Below are positions 35,374 through 45,502 of a stretch of 64,000 bases of DNA, in pieces. The DNA lies in contig NC_005027.1 in assembly GCF_000196115.1 (NCBI RefSeq), positions 3,472,001 to 3,536,000 on the forward strand, given 5' to 3'. How positions within the stretch are numbered: position 1 is the first letter of the stretch; every line of letters starts with the position of its first letter. A program made the position numbers and the translations under genes. Below the pieces are notes generated by a model that worked only from the letters and a program-made list of their open reading frames with translations, searched no databases and had not been told where the DNA came from. The DNA comes from Rhodopirellula baltica SH 1 (GTDB taxonomy: Bacteria; Planctomycetota; Planctomycetia; Pirellulales; Pirellulaceae).

Positions 35374-36939
35374 ATGCTGCGATCTCATTGCCCTGTCTCA
35401 TCACCCTCACTCGCATCATCGAACCTGGTGACAACGGCGGTGTTGTTGATTGCAACGATCGCTTCGCTCGGAAACCCAACGACGCTGGTCGCAGAGGAAA
35501 CCTCGCCAGCTCCCTCGCGTCCCAACGTCCTGCTGTTCTTGGTCGATGATTTGGGATGGGCGGATTTGGGTTGCTATGGCAGCACTTATCACGAAACGCC
35601 ACAGATCGATGCTTTGGCTGAATCGGGAATACGGTTCACCAACGCGTACGCCGCTTGTCCCGTGTGCTCTCCCACTCGAGCCAGCATCATGACCGGACGT
35701 CATCCGGTTCGTGTCGACATCACCGACTGGATCCCAGGCATGTCGACCGACCGAGCCCAGAACCCTCGGTTCCAACATGTCGACGACCGAGACAACTTGG
35801 CACTGGACGAAGTCACGATCGCGGAACACCTGCGAGACGCCGCCGACTACCAAACGTTCTTCTTGGGCAAATGGCACCTCGGTGACGTCGGGCACCTGCC
35901 CACCGACCAAGGATTCCAAATCAACATCGGCGGCGGCCACAAAGGCTCGCCTCCCGGCGGCTATTACTCGCCTTGGAAGAACCCGTATCTGAAAGCCAAG
36001 CAAGATGGCGAATACCTGACAACGCGTCTGACCGATGAAGCGGTCTCGTTGGTCGACACCGCATCGCGTGAAGACAAACCGTTCTTCATGATGATGAGCT
36101 ACTACAACGTGCACTCGCCCATCACTCCTGACAAGCGAACGATCGATCACTTCGAAGAAAAGCAATCAAACTCGCCGGAACTGCAGGGCGACACTCCGAC
36201 GATTGCCGAGCGGGATGCGGTCACGCGTGGTCGCCAAGACAACCCGGCGTACGCGTCGATGGTGAAAGCCGTCGACACCAGTGTCGGCCGAATCATGAAA
36301 GCGTTGAAAGAACACGGAGTCGATGACAACACACTGGTCATCTTCTTTTCTGACAACGGCGGTCTGTCGACACTTCGCAAATTTGGCCCAACTTGCAATT
36401 CGCCCCTGCGAGCCGGCAAGGGTTGGTTGTACGAAGGCGGAATCCGAGAACCGCTGCTGGTGCGATTGCCAAAAACGATGCCCGGTGGAGCGACGAACGA
36501 AACCGTTTCTCATCAACCGAAAACAGTTGACTCCGTCGCGTGCAGCACGGATTTGTTCCCAACCATTCTCGACGTGGTCGGATTGCCGCTTCAGCCTGAA
36601 TCGCACGCCGATGGAATCAGCTTGTTGCCCGCGATCGCTGGTGAAGCCGCGGAAACCGATTCCTCGCCCCGCGACCTGCACTGGCACTACCCTCACTACC
36701 ATGGTTCGCTCTGGCGTCCCGGTGCGGCGATTCGCCGTGGCAATTACAAATTGATCGAGTTCTACGAAACCGACACCGCAGAACTGTATGATCTATCGGT
36801 CGACATGGGCGAAACCAAAGACTTGTCGAAAACTGAGCCCGAACGTTTCGCTGAATTGCGTGATGCACTTCGGCAATGGCAAACTGAAATGAATGCCAAA
36901 ATGCCCGTTCCCAATCCAAACTTCACCTCTTCGAACTGA
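35374..36939 (+). CDS. Cys-type sulfatase (arylsulfatase family), exported
   Basis: About 521 residues from ATG 35374. A signal peptide ([19 protein letters not shown]) precedes the sulfatase domain: [20 protein letters not shown] with the metal-binding Asp pair, the formylglycine motif CSPTR (Cys98) in [29 protein letters not shown], and FFSDNGGLS with metal-binding Asp-Asn. Cys98 needs conversion to formylglycine by a maturase that is not in this window. The family hydrolyses sulfate esters of polysaccharides; marine planctomycetes carry many. TTG 35362 is an alternative start. MoxR follows 11 bp downstream. Confidence 0.93.
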   Translation: MLRSHCPVSSPSLASSNLVTTAVLLIATIASLGNPTTLVAEETSPAPSRPNVLLFLVDDLGWADLGCYGSTYHETPQIDALAESGIRFTNAYAACPVCSPTRASIMTGRHPVRVDITDWIPGMSTDRAQNPRFQHVDDRDNLALDEVTIAEHLRDAADYQTFFLGKWHLGDVGHLPTDQGFQINIGGGHKGSPPGGYYSPWKNPYLKAKQDGEYLTTRLTDEAVSLVDTASREDKPFFMMMSYYNVHSPITPDKRTIDHFEEKQSNSPELQGDTPTIAERDAVTRGRQDNPAYASMVKAVDTSVGRIMKALKEHGVDDNTLVIFFSDNGGLSTLRKFGPTCNSPLRAGKGWLYEGGIREPLLVRLPKTMPGGATNETVSHQPKTVDSVACSTDLFPTILDVVGLPLQPESHADGISLLPAIAGEAAETDSSPRDLHWHYPHYHGSLWRPGAAIRRGNYKLIEFYETDTAELYDLSVDMGETKDLSKTEPERFAELRDALRQWQTEMNAKMPVPNPNFTSSN

Positions 36940-36950
36940 CACACAAGCTT

Positions 36951-37955
36951 ATGAGCACCACCGTCGATGCGATGCGAGCCGACGCGGAACAATTTCGTCA
37001 GCGATACGTCGCGATCCGTGAAATGATTGGTCGCGTGATCGTGGGTCACGATGACATCGTCAGCGGAGTTTTGACATCGATGCTTTGCGGTGGTCACTGC
37101 TTGCTCGAAGGCGTGCCGGGACTGGGCAAAACGATGCTGGTCCGGACACTGGCCGAGGTCTTGGATTTGCAATTCAATCGAATTCAGTTCACGCCTGACC
37201 TCATGCCCGCCGACATTTTGGGCACCAACATGGTCGTGGAAGATGAATCCGGACGCCGCAAGTTTGAATTTCAAAAAGGCCCCGTCTTCACCCAGATTCT
37301 GCTCGCCGACGAAATCAACCGAGCGACCCCGAAGACTCAGTCGGCCATGCTGGAAACGATGCAAGAAGGCACCGTGACCGCGGGCGGCCATCGTTACACG
37401 CTGGACCAACCGTTCTTTGTCTTGGCCACGCAGAACCCGATCGAGCAGGAAGGCACCTACCCGCTTCCCGAAGCTCAGATGGACCGGTTCCTGTTCAAAC
37501 TGGTAGTTGGCTACAGCAACCGCGATGAGCTGGCGACGATCGTCGATCGCACGACCCGTGGCGAGCGTCCCGAGATCGAAAAGGTCATGGATGGCGAAGA
37601 AATCCAACGCTGGCAAAAACTTGTTCGCGAAGTCATCCTCGCCCCGCACGTCCAGGATTACTTGGTGCGGCTGACCATGGCGACTCACCCTGACGGTCCC
37701 TACAGCGTTCCGATCACCAACGAATACGTTCGCTGGGGCAGCAGCCCCCGCGGAGCCCAAACGCTCGCTTTAACCGCGAAAGTGCAGGCTTTGCTGGACG
37801 GCCGCTTCAACGTTTCTTTCGAAGACATTCGCCGGATGTTCCTGCCCGCGATGCGTCACCGCGTGCTTCTGAACTTCGAAGCTCAAGCCGAGGGCATCGA
37901 CACCGACCACGTTTTGCTGGAAATTCTAGAGAAGGTTCCAGAAAAGGGCGATTGA
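36951..37955 (+). CDS. MoxR-family AAA+ ATPase
   Basis: 334 residues. Walker A is GVPGLGKT at ~54-61, Walker B lies in ILLADEINRATPKTQSAMLE, and QFTPDLMPADILGTN and TQNPIEQEGTYPLPEAQMDR are the MoxR signatures, with the C-terminal lid ending in FEDIRRMFLPAMRHRVLLNF. MoxR ATPases act as chaperones for assembly or metal loading of partners, often with a VWA-domain protein encoded next to them. No DUF58 or VWA gene follows here. The gene starts 11 bp after the sulfatase stop and could be cotranscribed with it. Confidence 0.93.
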   Translation: MSTTVDAMRADAEQFRQRYVAIREMIGRVIVGHDDIVSGVLTSMLCGGHCLLEGVPGLGKTMLVRTLAEVLDLQFNRIQFTPDLMPADILGTNMVVEDESGRRKFEFQKGPVFTQILLADEINRATPKTQSAMLETMQEGTVTAGGHRYTLDQPFFVLATQNPIEQEGTYPLPEAQMDRFLFKLVVGYSNRDELATIVDRTTRGERPEIEKVMDGEEIQRWQKLVREVILAPHVQDYLVRLTMATHPDGPYSVPITNEYVRWGSSPRGAQTLALTAKVQALLDGRFNVSFEDIRRMFLPAMRHRVLLNFEAQAEGIDTDHVLLEILEKVPEKGD

Positions 37956-38028
37956 TCGGTGCTCCTATCCGTCTCACAATCTCACCCCCTCTTTTCACTC
38001 CCATTCTCCAGCTCCCGCATTCTGCCTG

Positions 38029-38748
38029 ATGGCTCTGCCCTCCACCACGACTAAATTTTCCAGCGTCCTTTTGCGAACGTTGCACAACACGTTGCAGCAA
38101 CGCACCGATTTGGAGGGGCAATTGCGTCGTGGCCCACTTCAAATCAAGGCCGTTCAGTCGATGGTCGACGAGGCTCAAGCGAATGTGGACGCGGCGGCGG
38201 AAACGCTGAAGAAAACCCGCATGACGGCGGATGAAAAGCAACTGCAACTGCAGACCCGCGAAGCCCACGTCAAAAATCTGCAGGGCAAACTGAACACGGC
38301 CGCTTCGAACAAAGAGTTCTCGCTGCTGAAGGATCAAATCGCCGCGGATGAACAAGCCAACAGCGTTCAAAGCGATGAAATCCTGGAAGTGCTTGAACGA
38401 ATCGACACCTGCGAAATCGAACTGGGCCGCGCCCAAAAGAAACTTGAACAGGCCCAGGCAGACCAAACCAAACGGGTCAACGAAATCGAAGCTCGTCTCG
38501 AACAAGTTCGCCAGGATCTTGCTCGTATCAACGAACAACTGGCCGCTCACGAAGCGGACATTCCGGCCGCGGTGAAAGCGGACTATCGCCGATTGGTTGA
38601 TGCCCGCGGTGACGAGGCATTGGCGGCCGTCGAACAAGACTCCTGCGGTGGTTGCTACCAAACACTGACCACTCAGGTCCTCAACCAAGTGATGTTGTCG
38701 ACTTTGACGCATTGCCCCAATTGCAACGCGTTTCTTTACCAGGCTTGA
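38029..38748 (+). CDS. Coiled-coil protein with C4-type zinc ribbon
   Basis: 239 residues. Residues ~20-190 form a long antiparallel-type coiled coil (LHNTLQQRTDLEGQLRRG, IELGRAQKKLEQAQADQ, ARLEQVRQDLARINEQLAAH). The C-terminus has a CxxC...CxxC zinc ribbon: SCGGCYQTL and HCPNCNAFLYQA. This is the CT398-like 'C4-type zinc ribbon' family found across bacteria. Its stop overlaps the coaE start (TGATG), indicating translational coupling. A nucleic-acid or secretion-related role has been proposed for relatives; nothing here decides it. Confidence 0.86.
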   Translation: MALPSTTTKFSSVLLRTLHNTLQQRTDLEGQLRRGPLQIKAVQSMVDEAQANVDAAAETLKKTRMTADEKQLQLQTREAHVKNLQGKLNTAASNKEFSLLKDQIAADEQANSVQSDEILEVLERIDTCEIELGRAQKKLEQAQADQTKRVNEIEARLEQVRQDLARINEQLAAHEADIPAAVKADYRRLVDARGDEALAAVEQDSCGGCYQTLTTQVLNQVMLSTLTHCPNCNAFLYQA

Positions 38749-39395
38749 TGTCGGCCGAGCCACGGACTGTTTCAACGCCGGCCCCTTCGACACCAATCAT
38801 TGGTGTCATCGGTCCGCCTTGCAGTGGCAAATCCACAGTCGCTCGTCACCTGGAATCCTTGGGTGGCGTCTGGCTGAACGCCGATGAAATTGCGAAGAGC
38901 CAACTCAGCGACTCCGCCGTCATTGGCGAACTGAAATCGCTGTTCGGCGATTCGATCCAAATGGCAGACTGTTCGCTGTCCCGCTCGCGATTAGCCGACT
39001 TGGTCTTCGGTGATGACGAAGCTTCACACGCTCGGCTTCGACAACTCGAAGGCATCCTTCATCCACGGACACGAAAGATTCTGCAATCTGAAATCGCGAA
39101 AGCGAAATCGGAGCGACGACCGTTTGTGATCCTTGATGTGCCTTTGCTTTTGGAAAGCGGGTATCGCGACACGTGTGACGAAGTGTGGTGTCTACAGGTC
39201 AATCCCGATCGACATCAGCAACTGCTCGCCTCTCGAGGTTGGAACACGGAAGAACTTGAGCGACGAAGCGCGCGACAGTGGTCCTGGAAGCGAAAACAAT
39301 CGGCTAGCACTCGCGTGATTTCAAACAACGGCACCGAGGAAGAATTGCGTCGCTTGGTGGAATCCGAACTGGCTTCCGTGCTGCAATCCAAGTGA
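38748..39395 (+). CDS. coaE: Dephospho-CoA kinase
   Basis: CoaE phosphorylates the 3'-hydroxyl of dephospho-CoA with ATP, the last step of coenzyme A synthesis. The 215-residue product from ATG 38748 has the P-loop GPPCSGKST at ~22-30, LGGVWLNADEIAKSQL (the D-AD motif region), RRPFVILDVPLLLESGYRD and the lid-type VNPDRHQQLLASRGWNTEEL. The first ~15 residues are a Ser/Thr/Pro leader not found in E. coli. An in-frame extension back to 38652 overlaps the zinc-ribbon gene and is unlikely. It is coupled to the upstream gene by a 1-nt overlap. Confidence 0.92.
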   Translation: MSAEPRTVSTPAPSTPIIGVIGPPCSGKSTVARHLESLGGVWLNADEIAKSQLSDSAVIGELKSLFGDSIQMADCSLSRSRLADLVFGDDEASHARLRQLEGILHPRTRKILQSEIAKAKSERRPFVILDVPLLLESGYRDTCDEVWCLQVNPDRHQQLLASRGWNTEELERRSARQWSWKRKQSASTRVISNNGTEEELRRLVESELASVLQSK

Positions 39396-39867
39396 CCCCG
39401 TCATGATTTGTGGGTTTGCCCAAACGAATTCACCGGAAATTCTTCCGCAGCCGGCATGTTTGAAGCGATTCATCCTTCGCTCCCCCGACTGACCTTTCCG
39501 GTGTCAGTCTCGCATGTACATCCATGCCCCAAACACCCCAACGCGCCGGCCCGCCCCGCTATCACGACCCAGCGAGAACCCAATTCGCATTAGCGTGACT
39601 CACAACATACACACTCAATAGATTCACGCCGCGAACTGCCGTGGAATCGGAGGGCCTCGCGCGAATCCCGTCCGATTCAAATTCGGGCGGTATTTGCTAA
39701 GCTCCTCTCCACCAAGCCTGTCCTTGGATCCAACGTTTTTCGTGAGACTGCCGTCAATCGTCGAACGCTTTGGACGCAAGGTGCTCCGCGATCAATTGCG
39801 TCAAAGCTTTTCGATCACGAAGCTTGGTTTTGCCGACCACATTCATGTTCGAACCGGAGAGATCCTC
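39396..39867. other. Intergenic region / possible long 5' leader
   Basis: About 470 bp before the best start of the large candidate PEPCK gene. The downstream frame stays open back to TTG 39694, with GTG 39742 also possible, so part of this may be coding. A 61-codon ORF at 39408-39593 shows no protein character. No convincing promoter hexamers or terminator were identified. Confidence 0.4.
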
Positions 39868-42800
39868 ATGGCATTGCTGCGAGAACCCACAGAACTTCAA
39901 CGCGCTTTGAGCTGGGACCGCATGCTTGCGGCCGCTCCGGAACAACGGCAACGCCTGCAAAACTATCTCTCGTTTCAATTGGCCTTGGCTGGACTGATGC
40001 CCCCCGGCGAAGAGGACCAAGAACGTCCCGACGCTGCTTTCCCTCGCGAAATGCTGGACAGTTTTCGTGAGCGCAACGCGATTTTGCGTCAGCACCAACC
40101 ACCAATTGATCAACGTATTGAAGCTTTCCTCGCGTCCTACTTTGGTGACGAGGTCGGCGACGAACCGCTGAAGCTTCCGAGTCGTTCTTTGAATTTGGAC
40201 CGTCACGGTATGGCTCGTGAATTGAGCATGCCTTTGGGTGGCAACAAGTTCGAAAACGATCAGGTCAAATCGTACCGCTGCTTCAACGGTGTCTTGAACA
40301 ATCCGCGAGCCGACCGCCGCACCACGGCAGGGACGTTCCACGTTGTCGAAGGCGGATTGTCGATCCCCGGTGATAAACGAGTCGTTCCCAAGAATGTCTT
40401 CGTAAACCTTTTCCGTGCCGCCATGCAGCCACCCGCGGCCGACATGGAATTGCCGTACACCCACAACTCGCCTCACCCCGCTGAATCGTGGGTGTCGCTG
40501 ATGTTGCGTCCATTGGTTGCTCCCGGTGTTCCCGGATACAGTGAATCGAAGACGATGGAAACCCGTTTCTTCGTTCCGGGCAACTATGTCAGCAACCTGG
40601 ACTTCGTCGAATCCATCTTTGGCAATGCCGGCGACCCTTTGATCGCTGCGTGCGACGCCGGACTCGATGCCAAACACTGGAGTGGACACACCGGTTGCGT
40701 GATTCTGGCAACCCACCTGACTCAGTTGACCAAGAAAGAACTGGGGCTGCCTCACTACGACGATGCAAACGAACGCCAGCGGCACGACCGGATGTGCTGG
40801 CAAGACGAAACGGAACGCTACAACGACGGCGGTGCTTTCAAAATCACCTGTCGGAACAGCGATGGTGTGATCGTGACTTTGATCGCCGACAACTATTACG
40901 GTTATTGCAAGAAAGAAGTCAAAACCCAGCTCAGCTACGCAGCCAACTTGATGGGCAACGCGGAAGAGGAGCATGCCGGTGGTGCAATCGCATTTGCTTC
41001 GTACTCGTTAGGCGACGAGTTCCAAGTCAACAGTCGCCTCTACAACGGCCAAACATTTGCCGATGTCGCGAAACGCTACAGCGATTTCATTGACGTTCAA
41101 CCGGAAGGATACGGCATCGATCGCATCCATCCGAGTGTCATCTACATCCCAGAAGATGCCCTGGCAACGCTTCGCGAACGCTGCATTCGCTGGACGGATT
41201 CATCCGGTAAAGAGCAATCGATTCCACTTTCGCCCGATGAGATTTACATCGCTCCGAGTGGTTACAAGCTTCAACTGGAAAAACACCCCTCGGCACCAAG
41301 CTGGCGTTTGATCGGCACCGTCGGCGAAGGCGTCTTCTGTCACAAACCCTGCACGGTCAGCGGTGGTGGCAAAAGCGAAATCAGCAAGAGTCTTCGCGAC
41401 TACATGTTGTACGGACCGATCTTTGTCAAAGACCACGAAATCGATTTCCAACTCGTCGATGACATCTTCTCGAAAGATTACGGGACGCGTTGGTCGAATT
41501 CATACACGGGTCGCACCGACTACAGCGAGCGTCCCAGCCGCAAGGTGCTCGATCCAAATCGATCGCTCGGTAGCGTGATCAAGTTGCTGACCCCAAGTCC
41601 CGAATACAACGACGACTACAACGCTTGGTTGAAGAGCATTCCTGAGCACGTCTACGCTCTCGCTTTGATCATCAAACGTTTCGCCGGGCCTGGCGTCGGC
41701 GATGATTGGCGTGAATCGTTCGGCGTCGATATCGTCAACGGTTCACCGGGCCACGAACTGAAAATTGGAAGCCGCCCGTTGGTCGGAACTTACTTGCGTG
41801 TCGGTCTGGAAAACTCGCAATGGCGAACGTTCAAACTGCGGCAGGACTTCATCGCATCATCCAAGGTTCAGCGCGAAGACGATATCTCCGTCAGCATCGT
41901 GGTTCCTGCGGGAAGCATTGGCGATGTCGGATCCGCCGTCGCGGAAGCTCCCAGCTACAAGTTTGTTGAGAACTGCGAATACCGTTTGTTCCAACGGCCC
42001 GACGATGCCGTTCATCGCGGACTGGACAAACAAACTGAGTCTGATCTGGCTGCACCGGGCAACTTTATCAGCAACTTCGAACCACTCACCAGCCAACAAG
42101 CTCGCGACATCATTCGTGATGCCATCGAGTTCGACAAATTCACCGGCCCGATGGAAGAGCTGCTGCTCACCGCGGCGGCATCCGAGGATGGCTACGTCGT
42201 CAGCACCGCCAATCCGCGTTTGGTCGATGGCAAGCCAACGAAGAACCCTCGTTACTTGCAAGACCGTCCCGATTTGGCATCGCCCCGCGCGACCTATGTT
42301 GCCATGCGAGGCATCCAATTGCATCGCAAACTGGGTACTAGCGATGCGGTCCTGACTCCCGTCGGCGCGGTCCTGTCCGGTCGTCGCAACAATCCACCAG
42401 ACGCCGAAGCCGGCATCCGTTCATTGGCGGTTTACTCGCCACTTCACTATCAGGAGCTTCCTGAACTGGTGATGGATTACGTTTGCTCACTGACCGGCAA
42501 AAGCCCCAGCACGACTGGTGCGGGTAGCGAAGGTGCACTGACCAAAGGTCCGTTCAACGCTTTGCACCCTGCCGTCGACCTGAATGCCGTGATCGTCTCG
42601 ATGATCTTGACCGATCTGGGCGGCTTCAGCACACCCGCCGGTCACGTTGGTCCCAACCTGGAAGTCGGCCACGACATTTCTTTGTTGATACCTGAAGTCT
42701 GGTGCCGCATGACGGCCGAAGAACGCGACCCACGCCGCATGATCGAAGACGGCATGCTGGAAAAAATCGAAGACTTCGACCACGACGGCAAAAGGATTCC

Positions 42801-43401
42801 TGCCAGTCGACTTGGCTATCGCATCACGGACAAATTCGTTCGCACCTACCTGGCTCGTGTCTTCGACAACCCGTCCAAGGTCTTCCCCGAACCGATTTTG
42901 CGTCCCGAGAAACAGGATGAAGATTCGTTTGCCGATGGCGTGCTGCAAATTTCCGAAGCCCAAGCTCGTGTCGCTCAGAACTACTTCGGTGATTCGGGAT
43001 ACGAGTTGGCGTGCCCGCCGCTGCGTGCGGCACTGGACATCATGGTGCACGGCGAACACAACGGCAAAACGATCGACGATCCCGAAGTGCGTCAACTCTT
43101 TTCGCGAGAATCACTGCTCAGCAGTGACTGGTATCGACGTCGTCTGGACGCCAAACAGCAACGCGATATCGCTCACTGGAAATCAATGCAGCAGCGATTG
43201 CAAGCGTTCATGGACGATCCGCTCAATGCCGACGCAACGGAACGGCTGAACATGAAAGCCCAGTACGAATATGCGACCCAACAACGCCAATTGGCCGAGT
43301 CGGGAGACTATATTGCATCGTTGCAGGGAACCTTGGGCGTCGACCCGATGTCGCCATTACCCAACGACCCTGTGATGCTGGACCGGTTGGCCAGCGTCTA
43401 G
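39868..43401 (+). CDS. Candidate PPi-type phosphoenolpyruvate carboxykinase
   Basis: 1177 residues with no signal peptide or membrane helix. The start at ATG 39868 is supported by GGAGAG 6 nt upstream. Length and overall character match the ~1130-1200-residue pyrophosphate-dependent PEPCKs described from Entamoeba and Propionibacterium, which interconvert oxaloacetate and PEP with phosphate/PPi instead of a nucleotide. A PEPCK-like phosphate loop may be TVSGGGKSEISKSLRD (Ser498 onward), in the position where ATP/GTP enzymes have a G-x-x-x-x-G-K-T/S motif. Other notable segments are HWSGHTGCVILATHLTQL, LIADNYYGYCKKEVKTQLSY and GGFSTPAGHVGPNLEVGHDI. The family assignment is from memory of the family's size and motif and needs a profile search. 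Clearly a cytosolic metabolic enzyme by composition. Confidence 0.6.
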   Translation: MALLREPTELQRALSWDRMLAAAPEQRQRLQNYLSFQLALAGLMPPGEEDQERPDAAFPREMLDSFRERNAILRQHQPPIDQRIEAFLASYFGDEVGDEPLKLPSRSLNLDRHGMARELSMPLGGNKFENDQVKSYRCFNGVLNNPRADRRTTAGTFHVVEGGLSIPGDKRVVPKNVFVNLFRAAMQPPAADMELPYTHNSPHPAESWVSLMLRPLVAPGVPGYSESKTMETRFFVPGNYVSNLDFVESIFGNAGDPLIAACDAGLDAKHWSGHTGCVILATHLTQLTKKELGLPHYDDANERQRHDRMCWQDETERYNDGGAFKITCRNSDGVIVTLIADNYYGYCKKEVKTQLSYAANLMGNAEEEHAGGAIAFASYSLGDEFQVNSRLYNGQTFADVAKRYSDFIDVQPEGYGIDRIHPSVIYIPEDALATLRERCIRWTDSSGKEQSIPLSPDEIYIAPSGYKLQLEKHPSAPSWRLIGTVGEGVFCHKPCTVSGGGKSEISKSLRDYMLYGPIFVKDHEIDFQLVDDIFSKDYGTRWSNSYTGRTDYSERPSRKVLDPNRSLGSVIKLLTPSPEYNDDYNAWLKSIPEHVYALALIIKRFAGPGVGDDWRESFGVDIVNGSPGHELKIGSRPLVGTYLRVGLENSQWRTFKLRQDFIASSKVQREDDISVSIVVPAGSIGDVGSAVAEAPSYKFVENCEYRLFQRPDDAVHRGLDKQTESDLAAPGNFISNFEPLTSQQARDIIRDAIEFDKFTGPMEELLLTAAASEDGYVVSTANPRLVDGKPTKNPRYLQDRPDLASPRATYVAMRGIQLHRKLGTSDAVLTPVGAVLSGRRNNPPDAEAGIRSLAVYSPLHYQELPELVMDYVCSLTGKSPSTTGAGSEGALTKGPFNALHPAVDLNAVIVSMILTDLGGFSTPAGHVGPNLEVGHDISLLIPEVWCRMTAEERDPRRMIEDGMLEKIEDFDHDGKRIPASRLGYRITDKFVRTYLARVFDNPSKVFPEPILRPEKQDEDSFADGVLQISEAQARVAQNYFGDSGYELACPPLRAALDIMVHGEHNGKTIDDPEVRQLFSRESLLSSDWYRRRLDAKQQRDIAHWKSMQQRLQAFMDDPLNADATERLNMKAQYEYATQQRQLAESGDYIASLQGTLGVDPMSPLPNDPVMLDRLASV

Positions 43402-43429
43402 CCCGCCATCCCCGCTCCTGAGTTCACGC

Positions 43430-44122
43430 ATGTTTCGTCCCCAACTGCTGCTACTGTCTGCCGTCGTTTCACTCGCATCCGCCCTCTCGATCAATCCGAT
43501 CGTGAAGGCGGACGATGCTGCAACAAACGCATCCGCACAAGAGACCGGATTCGTTTCTCTGTTCGACGGCGAATCGCTGGACGGCTGGAAGAAGTCGACC
43601 GAGAACCCAGACAGCTGGCAAGTTGAGGACGGAATGCTTGTCTGCAAAGGCGAACGTTGCCACCTCTTCTATGTCGGCGAGTTGGCTCCGCTGAAAAACT
43701 TTCACTTCAAGGCCGACGTGAAGGTGATGCCCGGCAGCAACGCTGGAATTTACTTTCACACCAAATACCAAGAATCAGGCTGGCCAAAATATGGCTACGA
43801 GTGCCAAGTCAACGTCAGCCACAAAGACCCCAAGAAGACCAGTTCACTCTACGGGGTCGAAAACATTGACGCGGAAACGCTTGCGGCCAATGGCATTCGC
43901 GACAACGAATGGTACACGCAAGAAATCATCGTTCGCGGCAAACACATTGAACTGAAAGTCAACGGAAAAACCCTGGTGGATTTCACCGAACCGAGCGACC
44001 AGGAAGCGTTCTCAGATCGCTTCGAACGCCGGTTGGGCGAAGGCACGTTTGCCTTGCAAGCCCATGACCCACAAAGCATCGCCTACTTCAAAAATCTGCG
44101 AGTCAAACCACTCGATGAGTAA
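43430..44122 (+). CDS. DUF1080 (3-keto-disaccharide hydrolase-like) exported protein
   Basis: 230 residues. A signal peptide (LLLLSAVVSLASALSINPIV) leads into a DUF1080 domain: FVSLFDGESLDGWKKS, WQVEDGMLVCKGE, FKADVKVMPGSNAGIYFHT, GWPKYGYECQVNVSH and FALQAHDPQSIAYFKNLRVK. The fold is a concanavalin-like jelly roll; some relatives bind or cleave keto-disaccharides and many in planctomycetes are uncharacterised. It begins 28 bp after the candidate PEPCK gene, and its last 8 bases overlap the purD start, so coupling with purD is likely although the functions are unrelated. Confidence 0.9.
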   Translation: MFRPQLLLLSAVVSLASALSINPIVKADDAATNASAQETGFVSLFDGESLDGWKKSTENPDSWQVEDGMLVCKGERCHLFYVGELAPLKNFHFKADVKVMPGSNAGIYFHTKYQESGWPKYGYECQVNVSHKDPKKTSSLYGVENIDAETLAANGIRDNEWYTQEIIVRGKHIELKVNGKTLVDFTEPSDQEAFSDRFERRLGEGTFALQAHDPQSIAYFKNLRVKPLDE

Positions 44123-45428
44123 ATACAACGTGTTGATTGTTGGCTCTGGTGGACGTGAACATGCCTTGGCATGGAAAGTCAAACAGAGCCAGCACGTTCA
44201 AAATGTTTTCGTTGCCCCCGGCAACGCCGGCACCGGGATGGACGCGACCAACGTCGACCTGGATCCGGCCGATCACGATGCCGTGATCCAATTCGCGAAA
44301 GAGAACAACGTCGGCTTGGTCATCGTCGGTCCCGAGGCACCTTTGGTCGCCGGATTGGTCGATGCGTTGACCGACGCCGGACTTCGTGCCTTCGGCCCCA
44401 GCAAAGCAGCATCGGAACTCGAAGGCAGCAAAGTCTTCTGCAAGAACCTGCTGCGGTCCGCTGACATTCCCACGGCAGACTACCGAACTTTCCGCAGCGC
44501 CGACGACGCCTCGCGGTACATCAAAGATCGATTCAGCGAACCCACTGATCCGGTCAACGTCGTTGTCAAAGCCGATGGTTTGGCCGCCGGTAAAGGCGTT
44601 GTCGTCTGCGACACACGCAGCGAAGCATTGGAAGCCATCGATCGCATCGCGGCTCGCAAAGAGTTCGGTGCCGCCGGCAAAGAACTGATCATCGAAGAAC
44701 GTTTGACGGGCCCCGAGGTCAGCGTGTTGGCGATCACCGATGGTGAAACGATTGTCACGTTGCCGCCCGCGCAAGACCACAAACCCGCCAACGATGGCGA
44801 CACGGGTCCCAACACTGGCGGCATGGGTGCTTACTGCCCGGCGCCTGTTTTGGACGAAGAAACCCTGGCAAAGGTCGAATCGAGCATTCTGGTGCCGGTC
44901 GTGCATGCGATGAAACGCTCACGCCGTCCTTTCAAAGGCGTGTTGTACGCGGGATTGATGTTGACTCCTGCCGGTCCAAAAGTATTGGAATTCAACGTTC
45001 GATTCGGCGACCCCGAATGCCAACCGTTGCTGATGCGATTGAAGACCGACTTGGTCGAAGTCATGCAGGCCGTCGTCGATGGCAAGCTCGAAGAAACCGG
45101 TCCGCTTGAGTTCGATCCACGACCAGCCATTTGCGTCGTGATGGCCAGCGAAGGCTATCCGGCTGACTACGAGAAAGGCCACGCGATCACCGGTATCGAA
45201 TCAGCCGACAAAATGGAAAACGTCAAAGTCTTCCATGCGGGAACTCAACGTGTCGACGGCGAAGTCGTCAACACCGGCGGACGCGTTCTAGGCGTGACCG
45301 CAATGGGCGATTCGATCAGTGCCGCGAAATTGCAGGCTTACAAAGCTGTGCGTGAGATTCGTTGGCAGGGAGCTTGGTGCCGGAAAGACATCAGCGACAA
45401 AGCACTTGTCACCGCCGATAAAGCGTAG
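44115..45428 (+). CDS. purD: Phosphoribosylamine--glycine ligase (GAR synthetase)
   Basis: PurD ligates glycine to 5-phosphoribosylamine with ATP in the second step of purine synthesis. The 437-residue product starts MSKYNVLIVGSGGREHALAW, the conserved N-terminal motif. The ATP-grasp region includes VVKADGLAAGKGVVVCDT, EERLTGPEVSVLAITDGE, PPAQDHKPANDGDTGPNTGG and LEFNVRFGDPECQPLLMRL. An in-frame extension to 44049 would lie inside the DUF1080 gene and is rejected. It overlaps that gene by 8 bp. Confidence 0.95.
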   Translation: MSKYNVLIVGSGGREHALAWKVKQSQHVQNVFVAPGNAGTGMDATNVDLDPADHDAVIQFAKENNVGLVIVGPEAPLVAGLVDALTDAGLRAFGPSKAASELEGSKVFCKNLLRSADIPTADYRTFRSADDASRYIKDRFSEPTDPVNVVVKADGLAAGKGVVVCDTRSEALEAIDRIAARKEFGAAGKELIIEERLTGPEVSVLAITDGETIVTLPPAQDHKPANDGDTGPNTGGMGAYCPAPVLDEETLAKVESSILVPVVHAMKRSRRPFKGVLYAGLMLTPAGPKVLEFNVRFGDPECQPLLMRLKTDLVEVMQAVVDGKLEETGPLEFDPRPAICVVMASEGYPADYEKGHAITGIESADKMENVKVFHAGTQRVDGEVVNTGGRVLGVTAMGDSISAAKLQAYKAVREIRWQGAWCRKDISDKALVTADKA

Positions 45429-45502
45429 CGTTCCAAAGCAAAGCGATAGGCCGGATCAAGCCGCTTCGGCGCTGCTCCGGCATCTTGGTCGTCAACGGGC
45501 AA

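Noticed and set aside
36762-38796. Two minus-strand ORFs of ~330 codons
   Set aside because: They are opposite MoxR, the zinc-ribbon gene and coaE, all confidently identified by motifs.
39754-40974. 406-codon minus-strand ORF
   Set aside because: Antisense to the candidate PEPCK gene, which has a good ribosome-binding site and protein-like composition; the antisense translation has none.
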